Origin: Brachypodium distachyon
Lineage: Eukaryota > Streptophyta > Magnoliopsida > Poales > Poaceae
DNA length: 64,000 nucleotides
Reading direction: 5' to 3'
Assembly: GCF_000005505.3 (NCBI RefSeq)
Contig: NC_016134.3
Location: 1,054,001-1,118,000 of the forward strand
The stretch's first letter is position 1, and every line of letters starts with the position of its first letter. The notes beneath the pieces are model-generated. The model ran no database searches. It saw only the letters and a list, made by a program, of their open reading frames with translations, and was not told the origin of the DNA. The translations under genes and the position numbers were made by a program. Of the stretch, positions 34,249 through 46,332 are shown piece after piece.

Positions 34249-35221
34249 ACTGTAGTGTAGTAGGTTCTTCAATCGTCTATACACTTAATTCCTGTGTTTG
34301 AGGGATGTGATAAGACAACAGTATGATACTCTTTTGAACTTTTTTTAGACTTCTAGATGTTATTTTGGATAAGTTTCTTGTGGGAGTCTTGGTGTTTTGT
34401 TTGAACGTAAACTAAATACCAAATCTCCTAGAAATACCCTTACTCCAAAATACCTTTTTGAGTTGTTTCTTCTGTAATAAACTAGCAAGAGGGGGACATG
34501 AGTTCTGCAGGGCTATGGCTACGGCCTCCTGTGAGCCTGGAATATTTGTAGAAATTAAAAGGTTTATTAGTTTCAAAAGAGGTTCACCCAACCAAAGAAC
34601 AGCATCTTCTGTTGGAATTTTTCCTTCTAATCAAATCAATTGTCTTTTAGTTTTAGGCACAGGACTGCAGGACACAGTTTCATACCGGGATGCAGAATGG
34701 AGCCCATGGCCATTGTGTTGACGGTCACCGGTGGCGTTCTTGGCTAGGTCTGGTGCTGCTGTCGCCGTGTCGTGGATCCAGCAGGTCATCGAACTGTTCC
34801 GCCAGCTCCGCGACTGTCTCCCCTATCCTGGGCGCCTGCCCGGCAAGTCACTGCCGCTGCTGACTTCGGTTGGCTCAGAGGAGCGAAGAAGGGTCGAGAC
34901 CGGATTGATGGTATGCCTGCTGCTGCAGATGGGATTTCCATTAGCATTGTGGTAAATTCATCTCTGCTCATGTACTGCCCATTAATTTAGTCGTACCAAT
35001 TGCTGCATTGTAATCTAGTATGTCTGCTAAATCTTCAGTAGAGTACTTGGGTTTGAGATTTTGAACAAGTTCATCGCTTGCCGGCATTAGGCAAGCAGTT
35101 GTTGGTCATACGTAGGCCATTTGGAAATGTGGAGAACATGCAAGAAAATTTATCAAACTGGTTGGCAGAATCATATCTGTTCTTTACATGAATCTTTCCC
35201 GATTTAGTGAGAAAAATCATA
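34249..35221. other. Intergenic between WAK-2 and WAK-3 (tail to tail)
   Basis: The region contains the WAK-2 3' UTR, a GC-richer block (34720-34900) of unknown origin, the duplicated segment copy B (34885-35042) and, at its right edge, a hairpin MITE. I see no intact gene. Confidence 0.45.
34885..35042. repeat. Duplicated segment, copy B (pairs with 26555-26710)
   Basis: GAGGAGCGAAGAAGGGTCGAGACCGG through CATTGTGGTAAATTCATC to CTGCTAAATCTTCAG corresponds to the segment at 26555-26710. See that entry. Confidence 0.7.
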
Positions 35222-35298
35222 CTCCCTCCGTCCCGAATTAACTGACGTGGATTTGTATAGTATACAAATCCACGTCAGTTAATTCGGGATGGAGGGAG
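35222..35298. mobile_element. Near-perfect hairpin Stowaway MITE (77 bp)
   Basis: CTCCCTCCGTCCCGAATTAA reads inverted at the other end with a single mismatch. The whole element is a palindrome around TTGTATAGTATACAA. TA duplications lie at 35220-35221 and 35299-35300. Degenerate relatives are at 39494 and 58130. Confidence 0.95.
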
Positions 35299-35697
35299 TA
35301 GCATATTTTGCCTTTTATGGATTATTTTTGAGGGATTTTTTAGCGTCAGGAGTGAGGGACATGACTGAAATCCCACAATTGTTTCTATTTATACAGATTT
35401 ATCACGACAAATGCAAATTCCCTGTTTTGGAAATTTGGAAATGATACGCATATCTCCTGCGTATTCTTGAAACGAAGAGTAAGTAAGAAATAATCAGTAT
35501 TGATGTGTACATACTGCATGATAGTTGCAAATGCTTCTTACAAATAGGCATATAGCAAACTAACCAATATACATAAATAGTGTTACCGTGCAAGGTATAC
35601 TAGTTTATTGGCTTATTGCAACAAGAAAGGTATACTAGTTTATCTCAAGAAGAAAGTAATTACTTGCTATTACCCTGATAAAATACAGATGCAGGTA

Positions 35698-38383
35698 TCA
35701 TCTTGCCTTGTGTACATCTATCACTAGTTTAGTTGTATCCATGCTATGGTGTTTCATCTGGTCTGAAGGGGCAAGCGTTGATGATCCTCCATAATCGTAA
35801 TGTGCTCTGGTAGAATTTGATTTTGTGACTAGCTGCATCTGGATTCTCCTCAACATCTGTAGACGCTCTGCAACTTCCTTCATTGTTGGCCTCTCGTCTC
35901 TTCTTGGGCTCAGGCAATGCATGACGAGGTCAGCTACTTTCCAGAGCACTACCATCACTTCATCTTCTATTATCTCATAGTCAAGCATATTGCTGAGCTT
36001 GTTCTCGTGGAACAACGAGACAAAAGTATGAGATAGAGATTTCTTTCCATTAAAATCATCACTGTATATAGCCTTCTTTCTTGTCATTAGCTCCAGAAGG
36101 ACAACCCCAAAACTGTAGACGTCACTTTTGTCAGTAAGGTGATGACTGACAAAAGTCTCAGGGTCAAGGTAGCCAAGAGTTCCTTGGATAAACATGATGA
36201 AATCATCTTTATCCAAGGACTTCAGTGCTGATGCTCCAAAATCTGCAACTTTTGCATTGTATTCATCATCCAATAGTATATTGAGTGATTTGACATCCCC
36301 ATGCAGAATGGTGCGTGAAGTTGATGAATAAATATAAGCAAGAGCCTCTGCTGACTGCGTAGCGATCTTCAGTCGCAGATCCAAGGGGATTGGTGATCTG
36401 TGATCATTGCCATGAAGGAACTCAAAGAGGGTACCATTGGGTATGAACTCATACACCAACATCGGCACATCTACCTCCAAGCAGCAACCAAGTAACCTCA
36501 CAATGTTCCTATGGTTAATTTGCGACAATATTATTATCTCATTTACAAATTCTTCTCTGCAGTCATTGTCAATAACTTTAGACTTCTTTATGGCAAGTTC
36601 TTTGTCGTCATCTAAAGTTCCTCTATAAACCATTCCATGACCACCACATCCAAGAACTCGATGATCACTGTAGTTATCTGTGGCTTTCCTTATCTCTTGC
36701 TCTGTAAGTAAAAGAACAGTGTCAACTTGCCTTGCTCTCATTTCATCATATAATTTCAGACCTCCATTCTGTTTGAAATACGCATCCTTCTCCTTAATGT
36801 GTTTTCTTCTTTGTAATTTCATAACTAACAAGCATGTTAGAGCCATGACCTTGACTGCAGAAATACTGAGGCCTGCAAAATTATTTTTCAAGATTATTCA
36901 GCTCATCCAAATCAGGAGACACATTAGAATCTTAGAGGACCAAAAGTAAACTTTCATCCTTACCTATTGCTACTCGTTCAGCTTGACGAAGCACTGTTTG
37001 ACATCCATAATTTGTACCATCTGATCTTGTTCCTATCATGCAATTGCATCTATAGCCTCCTGGTAAGTTTTGGCACACTCCATTGTTGCATGGATATAAT
37101 TGTTCATACTTAGGGTCCTGCTTACGCAGTTCACACTCATCGATGTCTGAGGAGCAATTAAATAGATTAACATGCATCACAATAAAAGAGACAAAACATG
37201 AACTATTATGTATATTACTACCTCCGATCCTAAATTATTGACGAAATATTACATGTATCTAGACGCTTTTTAAGAATAGATACGTCCATATTTGGACAAA
37301 TTTGAGACAAGAATTTAGGATCAGAGGGAGTAATTACTAGGGAAGCCTAAGAAAAGTTAAGCAAGTAGCTGAAATATGTAGAATCAGCCTTCCAATAAAA
37401 AGTTGGAGCTTAAGGATCTCGTGACCCTTGTCTAGACAGCTAAATTTATTTGATATCTAACCTTGACAGCCTTTGGGAAGATAAGAATTCCCTTCATATC
37501 CTTCAGAACAGTTGCACAGGTACCCTCGGCCATTTCTTGCATTTACACAATAGCTGTTTGAACTGACACAAACATAGTTTTTTTGCGTCTTCTCACCCTC
37601 CTCCAGGCAGGAACCATTTCTGATGGCCCAGTCATGGACGACCGGGACGCCCCTCTTTGCCCTCTCATCGACAAAACCAAGGTGCGGGACAAGGTCCTGC
37701 CGCCTGAAGCTGTACCATCCAACCTCTGTGAGCATAGCATAGAAGCATGGATTGAATTTCCACACAGAACTCAGGTTGAGCAATGTCGTTGTGAAGTTGA
37801 TGATGTTTGGCACGATGGTGGTCTCACAGCAGCCCATTCCGGTGCACGGCGCACCGTCAGACGTGCTGTTGAGGCCATGGCAGTAGGAGTAGCAGCCAGT
37901 CACATATGGGTTGGCATCACCATGAATAGACCCCCCGATGAGCCCCAGAGTGCTGCAGCCGATGACCGTGAAGCGGTTGCGTGTGGCCGAGGGGACGAAT
38001 GGCGTGCCCTCCAGGCTGAACTCGCTGGATTTGTTATCTGGTGTGGTGGTGTTCGACGTGAAACAGCTGTAGCTGATGGGGCCGTAAATTCGCATCTCAC
38101 CACTCACCAGGGAGATGTCGATGACCTCCCCCTGCATCAAAGGTCCACCAACCACAGGTCGTGGTGGTTCAAAGGTGTTGTTACATGTGACGCTGAAGTA
38201 GCGGCTTATGTTGGTTGCAGCGCAGCCATCGCCGATTCCGAAAGGGTAAGGGATGGACACATTGCCACACTTGTCGGGGCAGCCCGGCAACGATACATCA
38301 TGTCCTGAGGTGGCAGCAGTTATTTCCATGACCATCACCGGGAAGATGATTAGTATGAGGAGGACTGATGCTAATTCTAGCAT
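35698..38383 (-). CDS. Wall-associated receptor kinase WAK-3 (3 exons, 759 aa)
   Basis: Exons in transcript order are 37462-38383, 36964-37146 and 35698-36872. All donors are GT, including intron 2 (ATAG|GTAAGG), unlike the two plus-strand paralogues. The EGF exon is again 183 nt. MLELASVLLILIIFPVMVM is a clear signal peptide, which is why the ATG at 38383 is chosen. It is followed by LPGCPDKCGNVSIPYPFGIG, the Cys-rich region, DIDECELRKQDP (EGF), a membrane helix (AVKVMALTCLLVMKL) and the kinase (LGCGGHGMVYRG, LAIKK, ILHGDVKSLNILL, VADFGAS). The catalytic loop is HGD, so it is also a non-RD kinase. Intron 1 carries a Stowaway MITE (37218-37330). It is more diverged from WAK-1/2 than they are from each other, and is closest to the broken copy at 27446-30000. 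Confidence 0.93.
37218..37330. mobile_element. Stowaway-type MITE in WAK-3 intron 1
   Basis: CTACCTCCGATCCTAAATTA at the left is inverted as GAATTTAGGATCAGAGGGAG at the right, flanked by TA. It shares the GTATCTAGACGCTTTTTAA interior with 26974 and 56803. It lies wholly between splice sites 37147 and 37461. Confidence 0.9.
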
Positions 38384-39249
38384 GGTTGCAGGTATGTTGG
38401 TTGGCTGGTTGCTTGCTTTTGTGCTTGCCACGGCACTATGTTCTAACCTGCTGCTAGCTCAATTCATGTGCACTCTCCACTCCTATAGTCCTATCTCTTT
38501 TTTTTTGGGGGGGACGGATCATGGGTTCTTAAGAAGTAGATGGAGCTCAGTTATTCGATTGCTCATTTTGACTAATCTAATATATGCTGATTGATTGGAT
38601 ATTGTTATATATGGATTGGAGATTTTCGCGATTGTTACTTAACTAGCTTAGATTAGATAATTATTAACCATGAGACCTTGACTTGAATTCTGTGTTGCAC
38701 TACTAATGAAAGTTGGAAGGAGCTTTCTGTACTTGGAAATAGGATAGCTATAGAAGTAAGAATCATGTATAGAAACCAGAAGTTGGCTACTTGATTACAC
38801 TTTTGGACAAGAAGCTTTTCCTGAAATCAAAAGGACACAGCTTCATGTCCTTGTTTCATAGGTTGAGACTTGAGAGTTGAGACTTCCATCTGCAATAACA
38901 AACTCTGATGATAGCTACAATCAATTAAAATCTTGGTAACTTAGACACCAAGAATTTGGAATAGTTGGTCGATTGTTTTGCTTCTAAGGTCATATGTTGA
39001 TGATAATTAAGATTTTGTTCTTACTTCTTACACTGCAAGTTCCAGCTGATGAATATATAGCTAGTACGCTTACACCACGTGGGTGGCAGTGTGTCGTGTG
39101 AAGCATATCACACTCACATAAGTAATCGTCTGCTGGCAATTTCAGACACACAGAAGTAATCATCTTCTGGCAATCTCAGTCAAGTTTCGCTGTCCCGTTT
39201 GATGCCAGCGTCTTAGCCTGGCTAATCTGTTTGTTTAAACTGCTTTGAT
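38384..39249. other. WAK-3 upstream region
   Basis: This holds the promoter and 5' flank of WAK-3, with a T8/G8 homopolymer at about 38500-38514. No gene is recognised. GTG at 38431 is in frame with WAK-3 but is not needed. Confidence 0.4.
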
Positions 39250-39640
39250 TTCTTCCCTGTAATAGGTGGCAGCAGGAGATTTATATGGTATTATATATCT
39301 GCCAAACTGGAATCTCTCCACAAGCTGGATCAATGGATCATGTGTTACGAATTATCTTAAGTATATAGGAGTATATTTGTAATGCCTTTTTTTTCTTGAC
39401 CGGTTGTGTGAACTACAATTTACTGTCTCTAGCTCTCAAAGCTGTCGTTTTGGACAATAGTCTTTGGATGCAACAACTCTCTGATCGCTAATTTATGCAA
39501 ATCCACGTCACTTATTTCGGGACGGAGGGAGTAGTATGCTTTAATTCATGTAGCTAATTCAACAAAATTTACATGCTATGAAAAGTACTCTTTGAGATGA
39601 ATTTACGCATGTGATCTTCAGTTATATTGTTTTAGATATT
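39250..39640 (+). other. Remnant of a dioxygenase gene's 3' flank
   Basis: This DNA aligns with 48750-49100, the 3' UTR and downstream flank of the dioxygenase gene at 47501. TCTCCACAAGCTGGATC, ATGGATCATGTG/GTGGATCATGTG and GAGATGAATTTA occur in the same order and strand in both. No coding exon of the dioxygenase is seen here. The copy is interrupted by a half MITE (39494-39531). It indicates that a dioxygenase gene once lay, or was copied, inside the WAK cluster. Confidence 0.65.
39494..39531. mobile_element. Half of a Stowaway MITE
   Basis: GCAAATCCACGTCACTTATTTCGGGACGGAGGGAG is the right half of the hairpin family seen intact at 35222-35298. No left half is present. Confidence 0.75.
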
Positions 39641-39659
39641 CTAACAAATTAGTTTTGTT

Positions 39660-40260
39660 GCGAAGATGATGGGAACCTTTCCCTGATGGCGCAGTCTATA
39701 TCGACGGGGATGCCCCTGTTTGCCCTCTCATTGACAAACGTGAGGTGTGTGACAAGGTCCTGCCGCCTGAAGCCGTACCATCCGACCTCTGCGAGCATAG
39801 CATAGAAGCATGAGTAAATTCCACACACTACTCTGGTTGATCAATACCGTCGTGAAGTTTTTGAGCTTTGGGGCAATAGTGTTTGATGTGAACCAGGTGT
39901 TTCTGAAGGGACCATAAATGTGCACCTCGCCGCTCTCCAGGGAGAAGTCAATGATCTCTCTTGCTTTCAACAGTTAACTAGGCAAGCATAGGCCGTGGTG
40001 GGTGGAAGGTGTCGTTGCAGGTGATGGTGAAGTAGTTAGGCATAGCTACTCAGGCTGGCCGCAGCACAGCCGGTGCCGATGCCAAGGGGATAAGGGATGG
40101 GCGTGTTGCCACACTTACTGGGGCAGCCTGGCGACGACACAGCACGTCCAATGGTGGCAGCAATTATCTCCATCACAGGGAAGATGGTGAGCATGAGGAC
40201 TGTACTCCTTACATGGCTACAGGTAAGGGTGGTTACTTGCTGGTGCACATTTTGTTGCAT
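39660..40260 (-). pseudogene. WAK ectodomain fragment
   Basis: The reverse strand encodes a signal-like leader and PGCPSKCGNTPIPYPLGIG, the GUB_WAK motif, at about 40060-40150. After a frame change at about 39970-39985 it encodes pieces of the Cys-rich region ending near the segment VGWYSFRRQDLV of intact WAKs. No EGF, membrane or kinase exon follows on the downstream side. It is a truncated duplicate, closest to WAK-3. Confidence 0.85.
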
Positions 40261-42065
40261 CGATCATCTATAGTAAGATCATGACAGATAATAGGTTCTC
40301 CAGAAAGTATGTGTAGCTTAATTGATTGCAGAATTTTACTATTCTAATGCTCTTTGACTGGAGATTAGGACAGATCATGCGTTGGAGATTTCTACTATTG
40401 TTACTTAACTAGCTTAGCTTAGATCAGCATCAACCAAGGGACCTTGACTTGAATTTTGTGTTGCTGTACCACTGAAAGTTCTGGGATCCCTCTGCAACTG
40501 AAAAATGGATAAGTATAAAATCACAATCACAGAAACAAGTCTTTTTTTTTTTACAAACCAGGCTACCCCCACCTTCCATTAATTGCTCAACAGAAATACC
40601 AAGTTTTCTACAAGGATTAAAAGAGAATGGAAGGGAGGAAAGCTAGTTTGACACACTAGCAGGCCGCTGTTTATGCCCGCAATTGAAACATAAACTACAG
40701 GGCGAAAACATAAACTTCAGAAATCAGAAGTTGGCTAGTTGATTTATTTACACGTTTGGACTAAAAGCTTTTCTGAAACTGACAAGGACACAGCTTCCTG
40801 TCCTAGTTCCATAGGTCGAGATCTACCTGAGACTTCCCTCTGCAATAACAAACTCTGGTAGTGGTAGCTACAGTCGATTCAAAAGAATCTTGGTTATTAG
40901 ACAGCATGAATTACGATCTTTGCTTGTAAGGTCAGAGGGTGATGCTAATTAAGGTTCTGTTCTTGTACTACAAGGTCCAGGTGATGACTGCATAGGTAGG
41001 CTGCATTGTGTTGCAGTGAGTACTCAATATCTGCACTGTGTTGCGGTGAATATCTTCTTCCTCAAGAGGATTCCATGCACTTAGCTATGGCTGAAGTTTC
41101 AACGTCATTTGGTTCACAACCATAGCATTGCTGACTAATATGCAGGAAAATCTTGAGTTGCCCAGCTGATCCCCACGACTGCTTGCAGAAATAAAAGACC
41201 CAGAACAAAGGTGTGTTATCGAAATCAGAATTTTTTGGTGAAATACATGTGTGTGATGTGTGTGTACAAATAAAGATATTAAAGTTTGGCCGACTTTATT
41301 TTAAAAGTAGCAACATTTTATGACACATAATTAGTATCATTAGGTCCTTTGGAAATATAGTTTCATAACATCCCGATTTGATGTCATATGTGTTGCTACT
41401 CATTTTAACAAAGTTGGTCAAATCTTAAAAAGTTTGACTTTGGACAAAACCTAAAAGTACACTTATTCATGGACGGAGGGAGTAAATATGAATGCTTAAT
41501 GTCCACCTGGAAAAGTTTGTTGAGAAATATTTTTATTTGTACGTAGTCTACACAAACAGCTAGCAATCAGAGGTGTTCAATTAACAATTTGTGTGCATGA
41601 GTCCAAGAGCAGGTGGCTGACCGACCTCCAAGAGCACAGTAGGTACGGAATTAAGGCTTAATTAAGTTTGTGATATGCTTAATCAAAAAACGACACGACA
41701 TGGACTCTAGACATACTATTCCTTTGGCTGACTAGACTATACATTTGTTTTAATCGAACAAAGTTGATATAAATATATAGGGAATCATCCTAACCAACTT
41801 CAACACTTTCCAAGCAGCTTCAACTCGATGCTTAGTCAAGAAAAGCAGGCCATTAAGTGTAACAAAATGCAGCAGGTGCTGGACTACTGTCTCCGGCCGG
41901 GGTGAAAGTGCCCAGAAGCAGCCCACCAAGTGCACACAGCCAACAGCCACCATTCTCATATCATATGATAGTCTTCTCTATGCTCTATCTTAGGACAACA
42001 AGCATCTCTTCGTGCCTTCACCACACCTAGCCATCCTGTAGAGTGCGAGAACCTTAGATTGAGCT
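40261..42065. other. Intergenic between WAK cluster and NLR gene
   Basis: Mostly AT-rich. A segment resembling the WAK-3 upstream region (AGTTGGCTA, CAAACTCTG, GCAATAACAAACTC around 40730-40860 versus 38780-38905) shows the duplicated unit extends here. A MITE remnant lies at about 41285-41482 with only one clear end. A TATAAATATA stretch at 41769-41778 could be the NLR promoter TATA box. No gene is seen. Confidence 0.5.
41285..41482. mobile_element. Truncated MITE
   Basis: The right end GGACGGAGGGAG followed by TA is typical. Internal inverted parts (AGTTTGGCC/GGTCAAATCTT and GTAGCAAC/GTTGCTAC) give a partial hairpin. The opposite CTCCCTCC end is missing. Confidence 0.5.
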
Positions 42066-45000
42066 ATGGAGGTCGCAGCAGGGGCTATGAGCCCATTACT
42101 CCACAAGCTCGGTGAACTTCTTGTCGGTGAATTCAATTTGGAGAAACGAGTGAGGAAAGGCATCACATCTCTCGAGACAGAGCTGGCGCTGATTCACGCC
42201 ACACTCCTCAAGGTGGCCGAGGTGCCGCCCGACCAGCTTGACATGGATGTCAAGGTATGGGCGGGCAAGGTGCGAGACCTCTCCTATGACATGGAGGATG
42301 CCGCCGACTCCTTCATGGTACGGGTGGAGGAGAGAAGTGACGGGGAGCAGCCGACCAACATGAAGAACAAAGTGAAGAACTTCCTCAAGAAGACAACAAA
42401 GCTGTTTGGTAAAGGCAAGGCTCTTCACCAAATCTCCGACGCCATCGAAGAAGCTCGTGACCTCGCTAAGGAGTTGACCGATCTGCGTAAAAGGTACAAG
42501 CTCGAGATGCATAGCACTGGTGTTCGTGCTAACATCGACCCTCGCCTGTTGGATATGTACAAAGATGTGACTGAGATTGTTGGCATCGAAGAGGGAAGGG
42601 ATAAGTTGGTCCAGAGGCTAACGGCGGGTGATGAAGGGTCCGACCACCAAGTGAAAACAATCTCTATTGTTGGATTTGGTGGACTGGGCAAGACAACTCT
42701 TGCAAAAGCAGTGTATGATAGGATTAAGGTGAATTTTGACTGTGGAGCTTTTGTTTCAGTGTCTCGGAGCCCTGATATCAAGAAAGTTTTCAAGGACATT
42801 CTTTATCAACTTGATAAGGACAAGTTTCAAAACATTCATACCACAACAAGGGATGAAAAGCTGCTCATTGACGAACTCCATGAATTTCTCAATGACAAGA
42901 GGTACGTGTTCCAAGAGTCTTATCTTTCTTTCTTGAATATTCATAATGTATTTCAATAAAAATTCCTACAATTTGAGTGCGTGCTTGTGCATTTTAGCAT
43001 CACACTATTTTTTTTCTGGTCTAAAAAAAATAGCATCACACTATTTGGTCTCCTTTTTTTTTCCTTGGAGAACGTAGCTCAACTATTCTGCCCAAATTGA
43101 TACAGGTACCTTATCGTGATTGATGATATATGGGATCAAAAAACATGGGGGGTTATCAAGTGTGCTTTGTCAAGAAACGGTCTTGGCAGTCGAATAATAA
43201 CAACAACCCGCAATATCAATGTCTCTGAAGCATGTTGCTCTAGTGATGCTGACACTGTTCATAGGATGAAACCTCTTTCAGATAAAGAATCCCAAATGCT
43301 CTTTTACAAAAGAATATTTCATAGTGAAACTGGATGTCCTCATGAGTTGCAAGAAATCTCCAAAGGTATCTTGAAGAAATGTGGGGGGGTACCGCTGGCC
43401 ATCATTACTGTAGCCAGCCTCTTGTCTAGTGATGAGCAGATAAAGTCAAAGGATCACTGGTGTAATTTGATGAACTCTATCGGGCATGGACTTACTGAAG
43501 GTGCTCTTGTGGAGGATATGAAGAGAATATTGTCATTTAGCTATTATGATCTGCCTTCCCATCTGAAAACTTGTTTATTGTACTTGAGTATATTTCCTGA
43601 AGACTATGAAATTGAGAGAGAGAGACTGATTTGGAGGTGGATAGCTGAAGGTTTTATCCAATACAGAGAACGAGAAAAGAGCCTATTTGAGATTGGTGAG
43701 AGTTACTTTAATGAACTCGTAAACCGAAGCATGATCCAGCCGGTACATATCAACTGTGAGGACAAGGCACGTGCTTGCCGTGTGCATGATATGGTTCTTG
43801 ATCTCATATGTTCATTCTCAAGCGAAGAAAACTTTGTTACTATATGGGAAGCGAAGGGGCGCCGAAGCATACATGATTCACTAAGGAAGGTTCGTAGGCT
43901 GTCCCTCCAAAACACTAGCATGGCAGAGCTCAGCAATCCTGAGCTTGGTACCACAAACATGTCACAAGTGAGGTCTTTTTCTCTTTTTATGAATGAAGAT
44001 GTTAATCCAATGCCATCCCTTTCTCCGTTTCAAGTTTTACGGGTTTTGGATTTAGAAGGTTGTTATCTATTTGGAAAACAAGATAAGATTAATCTCAGGC
44101 ATCTCGGAAGTTTAATACACCTGAGGTTTCTAGGACTAAAAGGCACCCGTGTCGGTGAGCATCAGATGGAAGTAGGCAGGTTACATTTTTTACAGACACT
44201 GGACATAAGATGTACATATATGGAAGAACTATCACCGAGTGTCTTTCGGCTAAGACAATTGGTGCGCCTATGCATTGATAGCTGCACAAAGGTGCTGGTC
44301 GGGTTAGGGAACCTGGTTTCCCTGGAGGAATTGGGCACTATGGACGTGAGGCATTTCTCTGATGATGATTTCAAAGAGTTGGGCAATCTGACTGAGTTGA
44401 GAGTGCTCTCTATTTCTTTTTCTGAAGAACAGAATGAGGAAAAGCATAAAGCATTGGCAGACTCCATAGGCAACATGCACAAATTGCAAAGTCTAGAGTT
44501 TGCAGGCACTACTGGCCGCATCGATTTCATCCCGGGAGCCTGGGTGCCTCCTCCAGGACTCTGTAAATTTACCACAGGATCCAAGAGGTTTTCGACGCTG
44601 CCGAAGTGGATCAATCCATCTTCGCTTCCCTTCCTGTCCTACCTATGGATACGCATGGATCAAGTGCGAGGGGAGCACATTCAGATCCTTGGGACTCTGC
44701 GTGCTCTTCGTTTCCTCTGCATACAGATAAAATCGGATGGGCTCATGGAAGAGCGAGCAGCCATCGAACGGGGGTTCATGGTGACAGCTTACCCACGCCT
44801 CAGAGAGTGCCGATTCTTGGGTTTCGTTTCGGTTCCATGTATGTTCCCAAGAGGAGCTATGCCAATGCTGCGATTGCTTGAGCTATGGCTCCGAACGCTT
44901 GATATCGGCAGCGACCTGGGCATGGGTCACCTTCCTTCCCTTGAGCAAGTCAGTGTTGGCCTTGTTTGCAAGGAAGCCAGCGTCGAGGAGGTGACGAAAG

Positions 45001-45107
45001 GGGAAACTGCTGTGAGGCTCGCAGCACAGGAGCATCCTAACCGCCCCACTCTTCATATCACAAGACACGATTTAGAACCGCTCGTCGAGGAAGAGGTATG
45101 TTCTTGA
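42066..45107 (+). CDS. CC-NB-ARC-LRR resistance-type protein (CNL, ~945 aa)
   Basis: Exons are 42066-42901 and 43106-45107 (AG|GTACGT ... TACAG|G, in phase). The N-terminus is an Rx-type coiled coil (about 1-165), with the EDVID-like motif present as MEDAADSFMV. NB-ARC motifs follow in order: P-loop GFGGLGKTT (~203), kinase-2 YLIVIDDIW, SRIITTTRN, GLPL as CGGVPLAI (~370), CLLYLSIFPED and the MHD motif as VHDMVLDL (~505). LRRs run from about 560 to the end. The protein is a cytoplasmic immune receptor by family. No integrated domain is visible. An alternative end is possible: GAG|GTATGT at 45095 could splice to CAG|CTCCAGAGG at 45242, giving a 9-codon last exon with TGA at 45271 (951 aa). All core motifs look intact. 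Confidence 0.93.
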
Positions 45108-45992
45108 ATCTTGATCGATCATGAAGTTTCAAAACCACAGGGCTGATCATGAAGTAGTCACTCTCTTTTTTTCTTGTTTTTTCTTTGCTTTTCGTCGATC
45201 CATAGCTAGCTCACTTGCAATATTTGTTTGATTATTATCAGCTCCAGAGGATGAATGGGACGAATGAATGATTGAACTAAGGCATCAGCAAGGAAGGAAG
45301 GGCAGGACTATCTTTATTCAAAGATCCTAATCAGTGCCTAGCAGCGGTCCGTCACCATCGGACAGCACCATTTGATTAGAAACAAAACATTGAGACGACT
45401 TGGTAACACTAGATTATTTGATCTGTGATGCCGACTGTAGAGCAAACTGCTTAGGCATGTACTGTAAAACAAAATTATACACAAACATTGTGCTAGTACT
45501 TCCTTTATTTTCAACTTATGGGTTGTTTTAGTTTTTTCTAATTTTCTGGAGAACATATCGTGCTGGGTTTTGATAGCCGGAGCTGGTTAATTAAGCGGTA
45601 TATAATCTCTGGGTGAAAAACAGAGACGGCGAGGCTCGACCATCGCCCGTCTTCCCTATGGTTTCAGTCAAAAGCTTTACCCGGATGATTCACGAAGCAT
45701 GCATTAGATATGTCAGCTCAATTTAGCTTCCAAACGTCATTACACAGAGACCACCACCATTATTACTTTAAAAAACTGCAAAGATATAAAAGTCTTAATA
45801 TTATGGTCCAGCTCGGTAACTCCATTACAGGAATTGCTTGGCTTCCACCACTTTCAAATGCTACTCCGTACTCCTATCCTGACTTCTGGAGTAGATTCAA
45901 AAGAAGAGAGAATAGCTTAACCATCAAGGATGGGACTCGGTAGAAGCTGCAAAAATGTAATCCAAATGAGATAGTATCATAACTCAATCTTA

Positions 45993-46266
45993 GGCTGGTC
46001 ACAGTGGAGAGTAACATAGAGTAGTAACATGTATATGTTACTAGTCTAAATTACCACCTCCATAATGAGTAGTAACATATATGTGGTGTCATGCATTGTT
46101 TCATTTATTAGTTTGTAGACTTATCTTGCTTTGATTTGTGTGATGTGATGGTAACATATCTAGTTACCAACTCCTTCTCTTTCTTCATTTAATACCATGT
46201 CATGTCACCAAAATGTCTAGTTGGCATCTTATGTTACTACCTAAATTACTCCCACTATGAGCAGCC
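45993..46266. mobile_element. Tourist/Harbinger MITE (274 bp)
   Basis: The left end GGCTGGTCACAGTGG and inverted right end GGCTGCTCATAGTGG are 13/15 matched. TTA direct repeats lie at 45990-45992 and 46267-46269. Multiple GTAACAT/ATGTTAC pairs inside strengthen the hairpin. A 3-bp TTA duplication marks PIF/Harbinger mobilisation. Confidence 0.93.
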
Positions 46267-46332
46267 TTACGCAAGAAAGTAGGGTGCGCAACCCGAGCGA
46301 AAAATATATTATTAATTCAGATGTGTTATATA

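Noticed and set aside
38384..38431. Upstream GTG start for WAK-3
   Set aside because: GTG is not a normal plant start, and the ATG at 38383 directly begins a good signal peptide.
38500..38520. T/G homopolymer (and a similar G run at 48650-48662) as a regulatory element
   Set aside because: Simple mononucleotide runs are prone to assembly error. No supporting context.
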